From: Bacteroidota bacterium
Lineage (GTDB): Bacteria > Bacteroidota > Bacteroidia > Bacteroidales > VadinHA17
Assembly: GCA_011050615.1 (NCBI GenBank)
Contig: DRFJ01000001.1
Location: 1 to 45,624, forward strand
Length of the DNA: 45,624 nucleotides
Direction of reading: 5' to 3'
Shown here: positions 8,965-19,129 of the stretch, in pieces
How the letters are laid out: each line of letters opens with the position of its first letter
Position numbering within the stretch: the first letter of the stretch is position 1
The notes under the pieces: model-generated
Seen by the model: only the letters and a program-made list of their open reading frames with translations
What the model was told of the DNA's origin: nothing
Database searches by the model: none
Position numbers and translations under genes: made by a program

Positions 8965-9102
8965 CAACACTTTAAAAATTGGAGTGAAGCTTAATGTGAC
9001 TAGGACAGGCCTCATTCACAGTTCGCCGTGAATCCCGGGAAACCGGGACAGTGGAAGTCCGAACCATATTAGCAACTCCATCCATGTCTAATGGGGTTTT
9101 TT
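8965..9102 (+). ncRNA. ssrS: Structured RNA at the 6S RNA position
   Basis: A 250-nt gap between zapA and rny holds a clearly structured segment. An outer stem TGGAGT (8979-8984) pairs with ACTCCA (9075-9080), GGAC (9003-9006) pairs with GTCC (9057-9060), and inside are two hairpins: ATTCAC/GTGAAT, and CCCGG-GAAA-CCGGG with a tetraloop. An intrinsic terminator ends it and a promoter-like pair precedes it, giving a transcript of about 138 nt. In Bacteroidota 6S RNA, the RNA polymerase mimic, is found in this neighbourhood; that supports the name. I could not check the covariance model, and the two-hairpin apex is unlike textbook 6S. Confidence 0.6.
9074..9102 (+). terminator. Intrinsic terminator of the 6S-like RNA
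   Basis: AACTCCAT (9074-9081) and ATGGGGTT (9091-9098) pair around a 9-nt loop and run into a T tract. The 5' arm can also pair with TGGAGT at 8979-8984, so terminator and RNA closing stem are mutually exclusive. Confidence 0.7.
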
Positions 9103-9147
9103 AAAGTTGAGGAAACTCTGCGGGTTTTCATTTTAAATAAACATACA

Positions 9148-10716
9148 ATGGTAGAATTAATACTAACAAGAATAACATTTACGTTACCTGATTTGCTTGT
9201 GTGTCTGGCTATCTTTGCCGGAGGAATGATACTGTCCTTCTTTGCCTGGCAGCTTCTGCTCAAAAGAAAGAGCGAGAAGATAATCACCGAAGCTGAAAGT
9301 GAAGCCGAAGTCCTTAAAAAGGAAAAAATACTCCAGGCAAAAGAAAAATTTCTTCAGCTTAAATCTGAGCATGAGAAATATATTGGTGAAAAGAACAATA
9401 AAATCTCCCAGGCTGAAAACAGGATTAAACAAAAGGAATCATCTCTGTCTCAAAAGCTGGAAGAAACACAGAGAAAGAATAATGAGCTTGAAGCCATACG
9501 TGAGAATCTTAATAACCAGCTCGAGATAATTGATAAACGAGGTGAAGAGCTGAGCCGTTTGCATAAGCAGCAGGTTGAACAGCTGGAAGCAATTTCGAGC
9601 CTTTCTGCAGATGAGGCGAAAAACCAGCTTATTGAATCTCTTAAGGAAGAGGCCAGGACCGAGGCTATGTCCTACATAAACGAAATAATGGATGAAGCCC
9701 GGATGACTGCCAATAAAGAAGCCAAACGAATAGTAATGATGACTATTCAGAGAGTAGCAACAGAATCGGCTATTGAGAATGCTGTTACGGTGTTCCATAT
9801 CGAATCTGATGAAATAAAGGGAAGGATAATCGGTCGTGAAGGTCGTAATATCCGGGCCCTTGAAGCGGCCACCGGTGTCGAAATAATTGTTGACGACACC
9901 CCCGAAGCAATTGTGCTTTCAGCCTTTGATCCAGTGAGACGCGAAATAGCACGATTGGCCTTGCATCAACTGGTAAGTGATGGCAGAATACACCCGGCAA
10001 GAATAGAGGAAATAGTTGAAAAAACCCGCAAGCAGATAGAGGAAGAGATTGTTGAAGTTGGTAAAAGAACGGCTATAGACCTGGGTATACATGGATTGCA
10101 CCCTGAACTGATACGCCTTGTGGGAAAAATGAAATACAGGTCGTCCTACGGGCAGAACCTGCTACAACATAGCAGGGAGGTGGCAAACCTGAGTGCAATT
10201 ATGGCTTCGGAATTGGGACTTAATGCCAAACTGGCAAAGCGCGCAGGTTTGTTGCATGACCTTGGTAAGGTGCCTGATGATGAGCCCGAACTGCCACATG
10301 CTGTTTACGGGATGAAACTGGCTGAGAAATATAAAGAAAAACCAGAGGTTTATAATGCGATTGGAGCTCACCACGATGAGGTTGAAATGACATCATTGAT
10401 AGCTCCTGTTGTCCAGGTATGTGATGCCATATCCGGTGCAAGACCCGGCGCCAGGAGGGAAGTCGTTGAATTGTATATAAAAAGACTGAAGGAGCTTGAG
10501 TCAGTAGCACTCGAATATCCCGGTGTTTTGAAAACCTATGCAATACAGGCAGGAAGAGAGCTGAGAGTGATAGTAGGGGCTGAGGCTGTGTCTGATAAGG
10601 AAGCCGAAGCAATGTCAAATGAAATAGCCAGGAAGATACAGGATGAAATGACATACCCGGGACAGGTGAAAATTACGGTTATAAGAGAAACAAGAGCTGT
10701 TAGTTATGCCAGATAA
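9148..10716 (+). CDS. rny: Ribonuclease Y
   Basis: RNase Y is a membrane-anchored endoribonuclease that starts mRNA decay. From the ATG at 9148 it has 522 residues, the family length; the frame stays open to 9091 but those codons overlap the RNA terminator. Order: membrane helix ([19 protein letters not shown]), a long coiled coil to about residue 190, KH domain ([20 protein letters not shown]), then HD domain with the His-Asp motif in [20 protein letters not shown]. All key motifs are intact. Its last 11 nt overlap the start of the epimerase gene. Confidence 0.96.
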   Translation: MVELILTRITFTLPDLLVCLAIFAGGMILSFFAWQLLLKRKSEKIITEAESEAEVLKKEKILQAKEKFLQLKSEHEKYIGEKNNKISQAENRIKQKESSLSQKLEETQRKNNELEAIRENLNNQLEIIDKRGEELSRLHKQQVEQLEAISSLSADEAKNQLIESLKEEARTEAMSYINEIMDEARMTANKEAKRIVMMTIQRVATESAIENAVTVFHIESDEIKGRIIGREGRNIRALEAATGVEIIVDDTPEAIVLSAFDPVRREIARLALHQLVSDGRIHPARIEEIVEKTRKQIEEEIVEVGKRTAIDLGIHGLHPELIRLVGKMKYRSSYGQNLLQHSREVANLSAIMASELGLNAKLAKRAGLLHDLGKVPDDEPELPHAVYGMKLAEKYKEKPEVYNAIGAHHDEVEMTSLIAPVVQVCDAISGARPGARREVVELYIKRLKELESVALEYPGVLKTYAIQAGRELRVIVGAEAVSDKEAEAMSNEIARKIQDEMTYPGQVKITVIRETRAVSYAR

Positions 10717-11854
10717 AAAAGTACTCAATATAGTCGGCGCCAGACCTCAGATTATTAAAGCATCAGCAATAAACCGCGTACTGCGAAGAGATTATACTGA
10801 GCAGGTTCAGGAAATAATACTTCACACAGGGCAACATTATGACAGAACACTGTCTGATGTTTTCTTTGAAGAACTCGAAATCCCAAAACCCGATTATAAC
10901 CTTGGTGTTGGTTCGGCCCGTCATGGCAAACAAACAGCATCAATGATTTCAGGTATAGAGGAAGTGATTCTTAAGGAACAGCCTGATGCCGTCATAATTT
11001 ACGGAGATACAAACTCGACCCTGGCCGCGGGTGTAGCTGCTTCAAAGCTTAAAGTGCCTGTGGCGCACGTAGAAGCAGGTTTGAGGTCCTACAGAAAGGA
11101 AATGCCTGAAGAAATAAACAGGGTGCTGAGCGATCATGTTTCGACCCTTTTGTTCGCACCAACCGATACAGCTCTCAAAAACCTGATTAAAGAGGGAATA
11201 AGACCCGATGCAGGCCCACCCTTTACAATCGATAATCCTAAAATATTTTTGTCAGGAGATATTATGTATGATAACAGCCTGTTCTACGGTGAACTGGCTG
11301 ACAGGAAGATAAACGGATTTTTGGATGCCATAAACACCCGTCCTGAAAAATATATGCTGGCTACCATCCACAGGCAAAAGAATACGGATGACATAGAAAG
11401 GCTTAATACTATACTTAAGACACTTATTGAACTCTCTGTTCAGAATGATACCCGGCTTGTTTTACCCCTTCATCCGCGTACAGTACATGCCCTGGAAAAA
11501 GAGAACCCGGCCTTACTCCTGAAACTGACAAAAACCGATTCCGTCCGTCTGCTGCCACCAGTTTCTTACCTGGAGATGATTTTGCTTGAAAAAAATGCTG
11601 CAATAATTTGCACTGACTCGGGGGGAGTGCAGAAAGAAGCCCATTTTTTCAGGAGGCCATGCCTTGTACTCAGGGCAGAAACCGAATGGACGGAACTGGT
11701 AAAAAATGGTACCGCTGTGCTTGTCGATGCTGACAGTGATAAAATAAGGGAAGGCTTCCTGAAAATGATTAAATCAAATGATTTAAGTTACCCCGGATTC
11801 TACGGAAATGGTAAAGCTGCAGAATTTATGGTTGAAGAACTTATGGCCTTATAA
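10706..11854 (+). CDS. wecB: UDP-N-acetylglucosamine 2-epimerase (non-hydrolysing)
   Basis: 382 residues, the family's normal length. It interconverts UDP-GlcNAc and UDP-ManNAc, supplying ManNAc for surface polysaccharides. Visible motifs: [12 protein letters not shown] at the N-terminus, [36 protein letters not shown] (catalytic region) and [18 protein letters not shown] in the UDP-binding half. The start lies inside the rny 3' end (11-nt overlap), so it is translationally coupled to rny. It is convergent with the phosphorylase gene, only 2 nt apart, with no terminator visible between them. Confidence 0.93.
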   Translation: MPDKKVLNIVGARPQIIKASAINRVLRRDYTEQVQEIILHTGQHYDRTLSDVFFEELEIPKPDYNLGVGSARHGKQTASMISGIEEVILKEQPDAVIIYGDTNSTLAAGVAASKLKVPVAHVEAGLRSYRKEMPEEINRVLSDHVSTLLFAPTDTALKNLIKEGIRPDAGPPFTIDNPKIFLSGDIMYDNSLFYGELADRKINGFLDAINTRPEKYMLATIHRQKNTDDIERLNTILKTLIELSVQNDTRLVLPLHPRTVHALEKENPALLLKLTKTDSVRLLPPVSYLEMILLEKNAAIICTDSGGVQKEAHFFRRPCLVLRAETEWTELVKNGTAVLVDADSDKIREGFLKMIKSNDLSYPGFYGNGKAAEFMVEELMAL

Positions 11855-11856
11855 GA

Positions 11857-12717
11857 TCAGATTAAATCCAGAACCTTAAGGGCCAGGTCATTCATGATGG
11901 CTTTATAATCATTCAAGAACTTACCCGTAACCCGGTTGCCAATGGCAGAGCAAACGGTTATTGCTTTATGCCCCAGTAATGCTGATAGACCGTAAATTGC
12001 CGAACTTTCCATCTCATAATTAAGAATACGTTCTCCTTTAAACCGGAATGTCATTATCCTCTCATTGAGATCTTCAGATACAGGTGCAAGGGAAATCCTG
12101 CGGCCCTGAGGTGCATAAAACCCGGGGGTCGAAATGGTCATGCCCTGGATGAATCCCGTTTCTGAGAATTTATTAATCAATTCCCTGCCGGCATCAACAA
12201 TATATGGCCGCGGAAGCCTCTCCGGCCACGAGGTGTGCCTGATAAATTCGGCTTCAAAATCAAGATCAGTTATATCCTCTATTCCCCGGTAATAGTTCAT
12301 TACTGCGTCAAACCCTATGGCCCTGTTTGAAATTACAGGTTGCCCGGGCTGAAGATCCGGCTGGAGACCTCCGGAAGTGCCCAGCCTCACAATTGTGAGT
12401 ATGGTTCTCTTGGCTAATTGTTTCCCTGTACCCAGGTCGTAGTTGAACAAAGCATCAAGCTCGTTTATGAGAATATCAATATTATCAGTACCAATACCAC
12501 TCGATATAATACTTACTTCCTTTCCTTTATAGTCCCCCGTAACAGTAAAAAACTCCCTGTTATTCCTTCTAATCTTTATGCTCCCGAGGTGACCGGCAAT
12601 CATACCAACCCTTCCGGGATCACCTACTATGATTATTTTTTTTGCCACATCCCCCGGTTTAAGCCTCAGGTGGAAAATACTGCCGTCATTATTGATAATA
12701 AGCTCAGTTTCTTTCAT
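11857..12717 (-). CDS. Nucleoside phosphorylase (uridine phosphorylase-like)
   Basis: 286 residues of the PNP/UDP phosphorylase superfamily. IIIVGDPGRVGMIAGHL gives the phosphate-binding loop, RLGTSGGLQPDLQPG the central Gly-rich signature, and NYEMESSAIYGLSALLGHKA the EME nucleoside-sugar site. These enzymes split a nucleoside with phosphate into base and ribose-1-phosphate for salvage. The overall pattern looks nearer to uridine phosphorylase than to hexameric PNP, but base specificity cannot be read from the sequence alone. It stands alone and divergent from the SPFH gene. Confidence 0.87.
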   Translation of the reverse strand: MKETELIINNDGSIFHLRLKPGDVAKKIIIVGDPGRVGMIAGHLGSIKIRRNNREFFTVTGDYKGKEVSIISSGIGTDNIDILINELDALFNYDLGTGKQLAKRTILTIVRLGTSGGLQPDLQPGQPVISNRAIGFDAVMNYYRGIEDITDLDFEAEFIRHTSWPERLPRPYIVDAGRELINKFSETGFIQGMTISTPGFYAPQGRRISLAPVSEDLNERIMTFRFKGERILNYEMESSAIYGLSALLGHKAITVCSAIGNRVTGKFLNDYKAIMNDLALKVLDLI

Positions 12718-12801
12718 ATTAATATTTTATGGTATAATGTTATCGGATTGCCAATTTAGAAAAAAGTCACGGTAATATACAGAAAGAGAACAATTTTAAC
12801 C

Positions 12802-12809
12802 TATTTTTG
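12802..12809 (+). promoter_or_regulatory. Putative -7 box of the SPFH gene
   Basis: TATTTTTG fits TAnnTTTG perfectly, 28 nt before the ATG at 12838. No TTG is seen 19-21 nt upstream. Confidence 0.4.
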
Positions 12810-12837
12810 TAATACTAAAAAACATAAAATAATTATT

Positions 12838-13656
12838 ATGGCAATGAAACAAAGACAAACAATTATTATTACACTGGCAGTTATCATTGTTCTGCTTTTA
12901 ATTTTCGGCAGCAGGATGTTCTATATAATTAGGCCGGGCGAAAGGGCAGTGATATTTAATACGTTAACCGGTGTACTGGACAATGAGAACATTGTTGGCA
13001 CAGGACTGAGGGCTATTGCCCCATGGAACACTCTTTATAAATATGATGTAAAGGAGCAGAAAGCTGAAGAGACAATGGATGTACTCGACAAGAATGGTTT
13101 GAGTATTAATGTTGATGTGACAGTAAGATTCAATCCAGCATATGACAGGATAGGGTATTTGCATGAAGTTTTTGGAGCAAATTATGTTAACAGGCTTGTT
13201 ATACCCGAAGTTAGGTCAACGGTGAGGCAGGTAACAGGACGTTATACAGCCGAGGAGATATACTCCACCATGAGAAGTGAGGTTGAAAGAGCCATAATTG
13301 ATGAAACGGCTCTTATCCTCGGTAAGAATAACATCGAAATGAAAGCCTTACTTATCAGGTCAATTGGTTTACCTCCTGATATCAAGAAAGCTATCGAAAG
13401 TAAGCTTACAAGGGAGCAGGAAGCCCTTGCCATGAGGTATATTAATGAGAGGGAGAGACTTGAAGCGGAACGAAAATTAATTGAAGCAGAGGGTATTGCT
13501 AATTACAACCGTATGATAAGTGCAAGTCTTACCGACAGGATACTTACCCAAAAGGGTATTGATGCCACCCTTAAGCTTGCTGAATCTCCTAATGCAAAGA
13601 TTGTTATTGTGGGCTCGGGTGATAACGGCCTGCCACTGATACTGGGAAATTATTAA
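12838..13656 (+). CDS. Prohibitin-like SPFH/Band 7 protein
   Basis: 272 residues: one N-terminal membrane helix (about 7-28, IIITLAVIIVLLLIFGSRMF), then an SPFH domain beginning IIRPGERAVIFNTLTG and containing GLSINVDVTVRFNP and RSTVRQVTGRYTAEEIYSTM, then a helical Glu/Arg-rich segment (LTREQEALAMRYINERERLE) that oligomerises. Prohibitins form ring-shaped membrane scaffolds and in bacteria often associate with FtsH-type proteases; no protease lies beside it. It is monocistronic, with its own -7 box and a strong terminator. Confidence 0.9.
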   Translation: MAMKQRQTIIITLAVIIVLLLIFGSRMFYIIRPGERAVIFNTLTGVLDNENIVGTGLRAIAPWNTLYKYDVKEQKAEETMDVLDKNGLSINVDVTVRFNPAYDRIGYLHEVFGANYVNRLVIPEVRSTVRQVTGRYTAEEIYSTMRSEVERAIIDETALILGKNNIEMKALLIRSIGLPPDIKKAIESKLTREQEALAMRYINERERLEAERKLIEAEGIANYNRMISASLTDRILTQKGIDATLKLAESPNAKIVIVGSGDNGLPLILGNY

Positions 13657-13675
13657 TGATTTCTCTATAAAAATC

Positions 13676-13713
13676 AAGCTGTCTCAAAAGTCAAATTGAG
13701 ACGGCTTCTTTTT
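13676..13713 (+). terminator. Rho-independent terminator after the SPFH gene
   Basis: A 12-bp stem (13676-13687 with 13696-13707; AAGCTGTCTCAA/TTGAGACGGCTT, one T-G pair), 8-nt loop, then CTTTTT. It starts 20 nt after the stop codon. Confidence 0.9.
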
Positions 13714-14075
13714 CAAATTTCTAAACATTATGGGTATAATGTTCTTTAATTTCACTTTCATAAGCAATACAACAATGACTATTTAAATTTGAGTTATCTA
13801 TGGATTATAAAACACCGTAGATTAAAAAACGTCAAATAAGATGATTGTTTTTTAAAACACTGATTTTCTGGACAACCCGGTGAAATCAGGATCACTTAAA
13901 TGATCTCCCTATGCTTATCATTTAAGATCATGTCTGTTAAAAATTGTTAAGCCACAAGAGTAAAGACTTTTTCAGGGCATAATAATGGTTTTTTTAACAT
14001 ATTTTTGTAGCCGTTCGAAAACAATATAGTGTAATCTCTTGTTTTAGTGATAAATAGGCATTGCTGGATATAAAT
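13714..14075. other. Intergenic region with inverted repeats upstream of the DUF5916 pair
   Basis: No gene is seen in these 362 bases. They hold a perfect 8-bp inverted repeat (13724-13731 with 13736-13743, AACATTAT/ATAATGTT), a perfect 10-bp inverted repeat with a 12-nt loop (13895-13904 with 13917-13926, CTTAAATGAT/ATCATTTAAG), and a TATTTTTG -7 box (14000-14007). The dyads lie upstream of the presumed transcription start, so they look more like operator sites than leader-RNA hairpins; no regulator gene is adjacent. Confidence 0.5.
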
Positions 14076-16565
14076 ATGTTAAGAAGGCTTTTTCTGTTGA
14101 TTATTATCTCTGCCATCCCGTCTATGGCCTGTATGAGCACCGGCTTAAAAGACAGGAAGGACAGGGCGGATGACCCTGTCTTAAGGCAAAAGGCCATGGA
14201 AGCAGTTAAAATTACCGAAGCTCCGGTAATTGACGGAAAACTGGATGAGGAGATATGGCTTAAATCTGAACTGGCTGACAATTTTGTACAATATTCACCA
14301 TACAGCGGCTCTCCGAGTAAATTTCGTACGGAAGTAAGAATTCTTTATGATAATTCGGCAATTTACATAGGCGCAATGATGTATGATCCTAATCCCGACA
14401 GTATCTATACTGAACTGGGTGAGAGGGATTCTGATTACGGACTTAATGCTGACCAGTTTGCTGTTGATATCAGTCCTTACAATGATGGTATAAATGGTGC
14501 TACATTCAAGGTGTCAGTCTCAGGTGTTCAATCTGACAAGATACCCACCTCAGACCACCGTAGCAGGAGCGATACCTGGGATGCCGTCTGGGAAAGCAGG
14601 ACATCAATAATTGAGAATGGATGGGTGGCAGAGATAAGAATTCCTTATTCTGCCTTACGGTTTCCTAAAGCTGAGGTACAAACCTGGGGAATTAATTTCT
14701 GGCGGGAGGTAAGAAGAAGCCGTGAACAGTCGTCCTGGAACTATGTAGACAGGGAGACGGGTTCAACTTTCAATCATCTGGGCGAACTTAGCAGTATAAG
14801 AGACATTGAACCTCCTCTGCGACTTTCTATGACACCTTATGTCTCGGCGTACCTTGAGAAAAATCCGTACCGGTCCCGCCCAGGGTTTACATATAACGGG
14901 GGACTTGACCTCAAATATGGAATTAATGAATCATTTACCCTGGATGCTACACTGGTTCCCGATTTTGGACAGGTTCAATCAGATGACCGGGTGCTTAATC
15001 TTAGCCCGTATGAAGTACGTTACAATGAGAAACGACCCTTTTTCATGGAAGGAACGGAACTGTTCAATAAGGGTAATATTTTTTATTCCCGAAGGATAGG
15101 TTCTGCCCCAAAGGGATATTATAATGTATATGACAGTCTCGGCCCTACTGAAGAGGTTGTATATAATCCAGGTGAGTCATCACTGATAAATGCCACCAAG
15201 ATATCAGGAAGAACAAAATCCGGACTTGGAATAGGTGTTTTTAATGCTATGACCAATTCAATGTATGCTACTGTTGAGGATATTGAAAGCGGAGACAAAA
15301 GACAGGTTATGACTGATCCCTTAACGAATTATAGTATGATTGTTCTTGATCAGAGCATGAAAAATAATTCTTATATAAGCCTGGTTAATACAAATGTCTG
15401 GAGAAACGCAGAGAAAGATGAAAATTTCTATACGGCAAACGTTAGCGGCACCGAATTCAGCATCAGGGACAGGAGCAGGCAATATTCTTTTTCAGGACAG
15501 GCAGCAGTATCCCAGAAATACTATAAAGATATTGAAAATGATTTTGGCCATGCTTTTCATTTCAGGACCGGAAAAACCGGTGGCGCACTGAGACTGGAGT
15601 ACGTGCTTGAGGCTTCATCCGATACCTATGACCAAAATGACATGGGCTATATGAAGCGGAATAATGAATTGCAAAACCAGGTGAATATTTCCTATAATAT
15701 TTTCAAGCCATTCTGGAAAATACTGAACTCGAGAACATCTTTCTCATTCATGCATATGATGCTTTATGTCCCAAGAGTATTCACCGGTGCGGAGTTTAAT
15801 TTCAACTCTAATGTTACTTTCATTAATCATGCCATGGTTTTTCTGAGGGCCCGGTATAAACCATATGGGGAGGATGATTATTACGAACCCAGGGTCGAAG
15901 GCTGGTTTTATCACCGTGGCCGGGAGTTCGCGACGAATGTATGGTTGAGCTCAGACAGAAGTAAAAAAGTGTCGGGCAATATACGGGTAAGCTATAATAA
16001 GATATGGTCTCCCTATGACCAGTACCAGTATTCATTTTCCTTCGGCCCAACATTAAAACTTACTGACAGGTTTTCCTTGAATTATGATTTTGAAATACGC
16101 AAGAGAATAAATGATATCGGGTACGTCGACAGTAATGATGAGCAGGAAATAATATTCTTTGGACTCAGGAATAATATGACGGTCGAAAATAAGCTGCAAA
16201 CGGCCTATATCTTTTCAGCTGATTCCTATCTTTCATTACGATTGCGTCATTACTGGTCCAGGGCTGATTACCTGGACCAATATTATACCCTTAACACTGA
16301 CGGCTCCCTGACTGATGCAGACCTGGATGACAATTTTGATTATAATTATAATGCCTGGAATATAGATCTTGTTTATACCTGGAGATTTGCACCGGGTAGT
16401 GAGATGTCTGTTGTATGGAAAAATTCCATTTACTCCGGTACGGAGCAGATTTTTTATGATTTTGGGCAGAATATGCGCCATATGTTTGAAACCGGCATGA
16501 CTAACAGTTTGTCTTTGAAAATATTATACTACTTTGACTGGATGAATTTAAGGAAGAAAAGCTAA
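14076..16565 (+). CDS. DUF5916 outer-membrane protein with CBM9-like domain (paralog 1)
   Basis: 829 residues from the ATG at 14076; the frame is open back to a TTG at 14061, but the ATG gives a proper signal peptide (LRRLFLLIIISAIPSMAC). About residues 40-245 form a family-9 carbohydrate-binding-like domain (TEAPVIDGKLDEEIWLKSEL; then LNADQFAVDISPYNDG). The rest is DUF5916, beta-strand rich, with GINESFTLDATLVPDFGQVQ and RPFFMEGTELFNKGNIFYSR, ending in aromatic strands (LSLKILYYFDWMNL), so probably an outer-membrane barrel. The role is unknown; glycan binding or uptake is a guess from the first domain. A close paralog follows 61 nt downstream. Confidence 0.88.
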   Translation: MLRRLFLLIIISAIPSMACMSTGLKDRKDRADDPVLRQKAMEAVKITEAPVIDGKLDEEIWLKSELADNFVQYSPYSGSPSKFRTEVRILYDNSAIYIGAMMYDPNPDSIYTELGERDSDYGLNADQFAVDISPYNDGINGATFKVSVSGVQSDKIPTSDHRSRSDTWDAVWESRTSIIENGWVAEIRIPYSALRFPKAEVQTWGINFWREVRRSREQSSWNYVDRETGSTFNHLGELSSIRDIEPPLRLSMTPYVSAYLEKNPYRSRPGFTYNGGLDLKYGINESFTLDATLVPDFGQVQSDDRVLNLSPYEVRYNEKRPFFMEGTELFNKGNIFYSRRIGSAPKGYYNVYDSLGPTEEVVYNPGESSLINATKISGRTKSGLGIGVFNAMTNSMYATVEDIESGDKRQVMTDPLTNYSMIVLDQSMKNNSYISLVNTNVWRNAEKDENFYTANVSGTEFSIRDRSRQYSFSGQAAVSQKYYKDIENDFGHAFHFRTGKTGGALRLEYVLEASSDTYDQNDMGYMKRNNELQNQVNISYNIFKPFWKILNSRTSFSFMHMMLYVPRVFTGAEFNFNSNVTFINHAMVFLRARYKPYGEDDYYEPRVEGWFYHRGREFATNVWLSSDRSKKVSGNIRVSYNKIWSPYDQYQYSFSFGPTLKLTDRFSLNYDFEIRKRINDIGYVDSNDEQEIIFFGLRNNMTVENKLQTAYIFSADSYLSLRLRHYWSRADYLDQYYTLNTDGSLTDADLDDNFDYNYNAWNIDLVYTWRFAPGSEMSVVWKNSIYSGTEQIFYDFGQNMRHMFETGMTNSLSLKILYYFDWMNLRKKS

Positions 16566-16580
16566 TTTATCCAAATTAGC
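16561..16580 (+). repeat. Hairpin between the two DUF5916 genes
   Basis: GCTAATTT/AAATTAGC with a 4-nt loop, overlapping the stop codon of paralog 1. The T tract after it is weak, so it may pause or stabilise rather than end the transcript. Confidence 0.45.
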
Positions 16581-16626
16581 ATAATCCTTTTATTATCTAC
16601 TGTTTGGTTTTAAAATTGGACTGTTA

Positions 16627-19101
16627 ATGAAATTCAGGTTTTTCTTACTTGCATCACTTATTTTACCGGTATCAGTATTTAATATTACTGATGTTGATGC
16701 CCAGGTTCTGTATGAAAAGAAAACTCTTGAAGCCGTAAGAGCGACAGAGCCACCTGTTATTGATGGAATTATTGATGAGCAGGTATGGCAGACTTCAAAT
16801 ATTGCAGGTGACTTTATACAGTATTCCCCATATGGAGGCCAGCCTTCGAAGCTCGATACCGAAGTAAGATTTCTTTTTGATGACGAGGCGGTTTATATTG
16901 CTGCGATGATGTATGATACTTCACCTGACAGTATTTACAGGAATCTTGGTCAAAGGGATAATGATCGTGATCTGAATGCCGATTTTTTTTATGTCGATAT
17001 CAGTACATTTAATGATGGCTTAAACGGAGAAACATTTAAAATATCTGCATCGGGAGTGCAGTCAGATATGAAAGCCAGGTCATCAGGTGAAAGGAGAGAC
17101 AGGAGACATGGTGATTCAAGCTGGGATGCAGTATGGTACAGCAGTGTCAGGATAAATGAGACGGGCTGGGTTACTGAGGTGAAAATACCTTTTTCAGCCC
17201 TGCGCTTTCCATCAAACCAGGTCCAGACCTGGGGTGTCAATTTCTGGAGAGAAATAAGGCGTTACAGGGAGATTTCTTCCTGGAATTATGTTGACAGGGA
17301 AGCCGGTTCCACATTCAACCACCTGGGCGAGGTAAGCAGGCTGTCAGATATAGTACCACCGGTCCGCTTCAGTTTTACACCCTATGTATCAGGATATATT
17401 GAAAAATATAACGGACAGGAGCCAGATTATACGGCAAACGGTGGTGTTGACATTAAATACGGGATAAATGAGAGCTTTACACTTGATGCAACATTGATCC
17501 CTGACTTCGGCCAGGTTCAGTCAGATGATATGGTTCTTAACTTAACTCCCTATGAGGTTAAATACAATGAAAGAAGGCCTTTTTTCATGGAAGGTACGGA
17601 GCTTTTCAACCGCGGCGATATTTTTTATTCGCGCCGCATTGGTTCTATGCCCAGGTATCACAATAACGCAGCTGACAGCCTGGAGGATAATGAAATACTG
17701 AGCAATAATCCGCAGGAGTCTTCCCTGATCAATGCAAGCAAAATATCAGGGCGTACGAAGTCAGGGCTTGGGATAGGTTTTTTTAATGCCATTACCAGGG
17801 AAATGTATGCCATCATAACTGACACCCTTACTTACGGGGAAAGGCATGTTACAACAGGCCCTCTAACAAATTATAATATGTTAGTTCTTGATCAGACACT
17901 CAAAAACGGTTCATTCGTGAGTCTGATGAATACAAATGTATGGCAACCGTGGGATCATAACGAAAAAAAATATACAGCCAATGTAAGCGGAGCAGAACTC
18001 AAGTTACAGAATGCCAGTAAGCTGTACTCCGTATCAGCGAGGGCTACGCTAAGCCAGAAATATAACAGCGGGGCAGAGAATGAATTTGGCCATTCCTATC
18101 AACTTGAAGGTGGTAAGACAGGAGGGAAATTCAGGGCTTCGTACTCTCTGTCGGCCTTATCAGATACATATGACCCCAATGACATGGGTTATCTGAGAAG
18201 AAATAATGAGTTTAATAATTCCGTTGAATTTTCATATAATACCTTCCAGCCATTCTGGAAAATATATACTACCCGGAATAGTATATCATTTAATTACAGC
18301 CAGTTATATTGCCCGCGGCTTTATACGGGATCTTCAATAAGTTTAAATTCCATGACAATCTTCAGTAACTATTGGTCTCTTATGATAAGATCTGATTATA
18401 AGCCGGCGGGCGAGGATGATTATTATGAACCAAGAATACCGGGCAGGTATTATCACCGGCCTGAGGAATTGATGGGCTTTATTAAATTTGACACTGACAA
18501 AAGTAAAAGGTTCTACTTTAATTTTTCTGCTTCGTTCACAAAGATCTTCTCCGAAGATGAACAATTCATTTATTCCTTCTCTGCAGAGCCTGAAGTAAAA
18601 TTGTCATCAAGAGCCGTTGCTGGGGTTAATGTATCATATCAGAAAAATGTCAATGATATTGGTTTTGTCTCAAGCAATATGGATGATATCTTTTTCGGAT
18701 TAAGGGACAATTCAACCATTTCTTCTACTTTAAATCTTGAATATATCTTCATTGCCGATATGTACATTACCTTCAGGATGCGTCATTACTGGTCAAGGGC
18801 TGACTATGCGGATGACTATTTTCTCCTGGGGAACGATGGTTCTCTTTCTTCCGTAATTTACGAGGATGATCACGATTATAACTATAATGCCTTTAATATA
18901 GATATGGTCTACACCTGGAGATTTGCCCCCGGCAGTGAAATGTCGCTGGTCTGGAAAAATTCCATTTATGCAGATTCAGAAGAAATATATTATGATTTTG
19001 AGGATAATATCCGGCATATGTTTGAAACGGGTTCAACAAACAGCTTGTCCCTGAAAATATTGTATTATCTTGATTGGATGTATTTCCAAAAAAGAAGGTA
19101 A
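16627..19101 (+). CDS. DUF5916 outer-membrane protein with CBM9-like domain (paralog 2)
   Basis: 824 residues with a clear signal peptide (MKFRFFLLASLILPVSVF, cleavage near DAQ). Layout is the same as the upstream copy: CBM9-like domain (TEPPVIDGIIDEQVWQTSNI), then DUF5916 with GINESFTLDATLIPDFGQVQ, RPFFMEGTELFNRGDIFYSR and a C-terminal strand LSLKILYYLDWM. The two copies align along their whole length with only small indels, for example an Arg/Gly-rich insertion RSSGERRDRRHGDSSWDAV here. They are tandem duplicates and likely cotranscribed. DUF4293 follows 28 nt downstream. Confidence 0.88.
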   Translation: MKFRFFLLASLILPVSVFNITDVDAQVLYEKKTLEAVRATEPPVIDGIIDEQVWQTSNIAGDFIQYSPYGGQPSKLDTEVRFLFDDEAVYIAAMMYDTSPDSIYRNLGQRDNDRDLNADFFYVDISTFNDGLNGETFKISASGVQSDMKARSSGERRDRRHGDSSWDAVWYSSVRINETGWVTEVKIPFSALRFPSNQVQTWGVNFWREIRRYREISSWNYVDREAGSTFNHLGEVSRLSDIVPPVRFSFTPYVSGYIEKYNGQEPDYTANGGVDIKYGINESFTLDATLIPDFGQVQSDDMVLNLTPYEVKYNERRPFFMEGTELFNRGDIFYSRRIGSMPRYHNNAADSLEDNEILSNNPQESSLINASKISGRTKSGLGIGFFNAITREMYAIITDTLTYGERHVTTGPLTNYNMLVLDQTLKNGSFVSLMNTNVWQPWDHNEKKYTANVSGAELKLQNASKLYSVSARATLSQKYNSGAENEFGHSYQLEGGKTGGKFRASYSLSALSDTYDPNDMGYLRRNNEFNNSVEFSYNTFQPFWKIYTTRNSISFNYSQLYCPRLYTGSSISLNSMTIFSNYWSLMIRSDYKPAGEDDYYEPRIPGRYYHRPEELMGFIKFDTDKSKRFYFNFSASFTKIFSEDEQFIYSFSAEPEVKLSSRAVAGVNVSYQKNVNDIGFVSSNMDDIFFGLRDNSTISSTLNLEYIFIADMYITFRMRHYWSRADYADDYFLLGNDGSLSSVIYEDDHDYNYNAFNIDMVYTWRFAPGSEMSLVWKNSIYADSEEIYYDFEDNIRHMFETGSTNSLSLKILYYLDWMYFQKRR

Positions 19102-19129
19102 TTTTGCAGAGAATAAAAGCTAACAGAAA

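Noticed and set aside
10220..10654. Minus-strand frame (144 codons) inside rny
   Set aside because: It lies opposite the conserved HD domain of RNase Y and has low-complexity composition.
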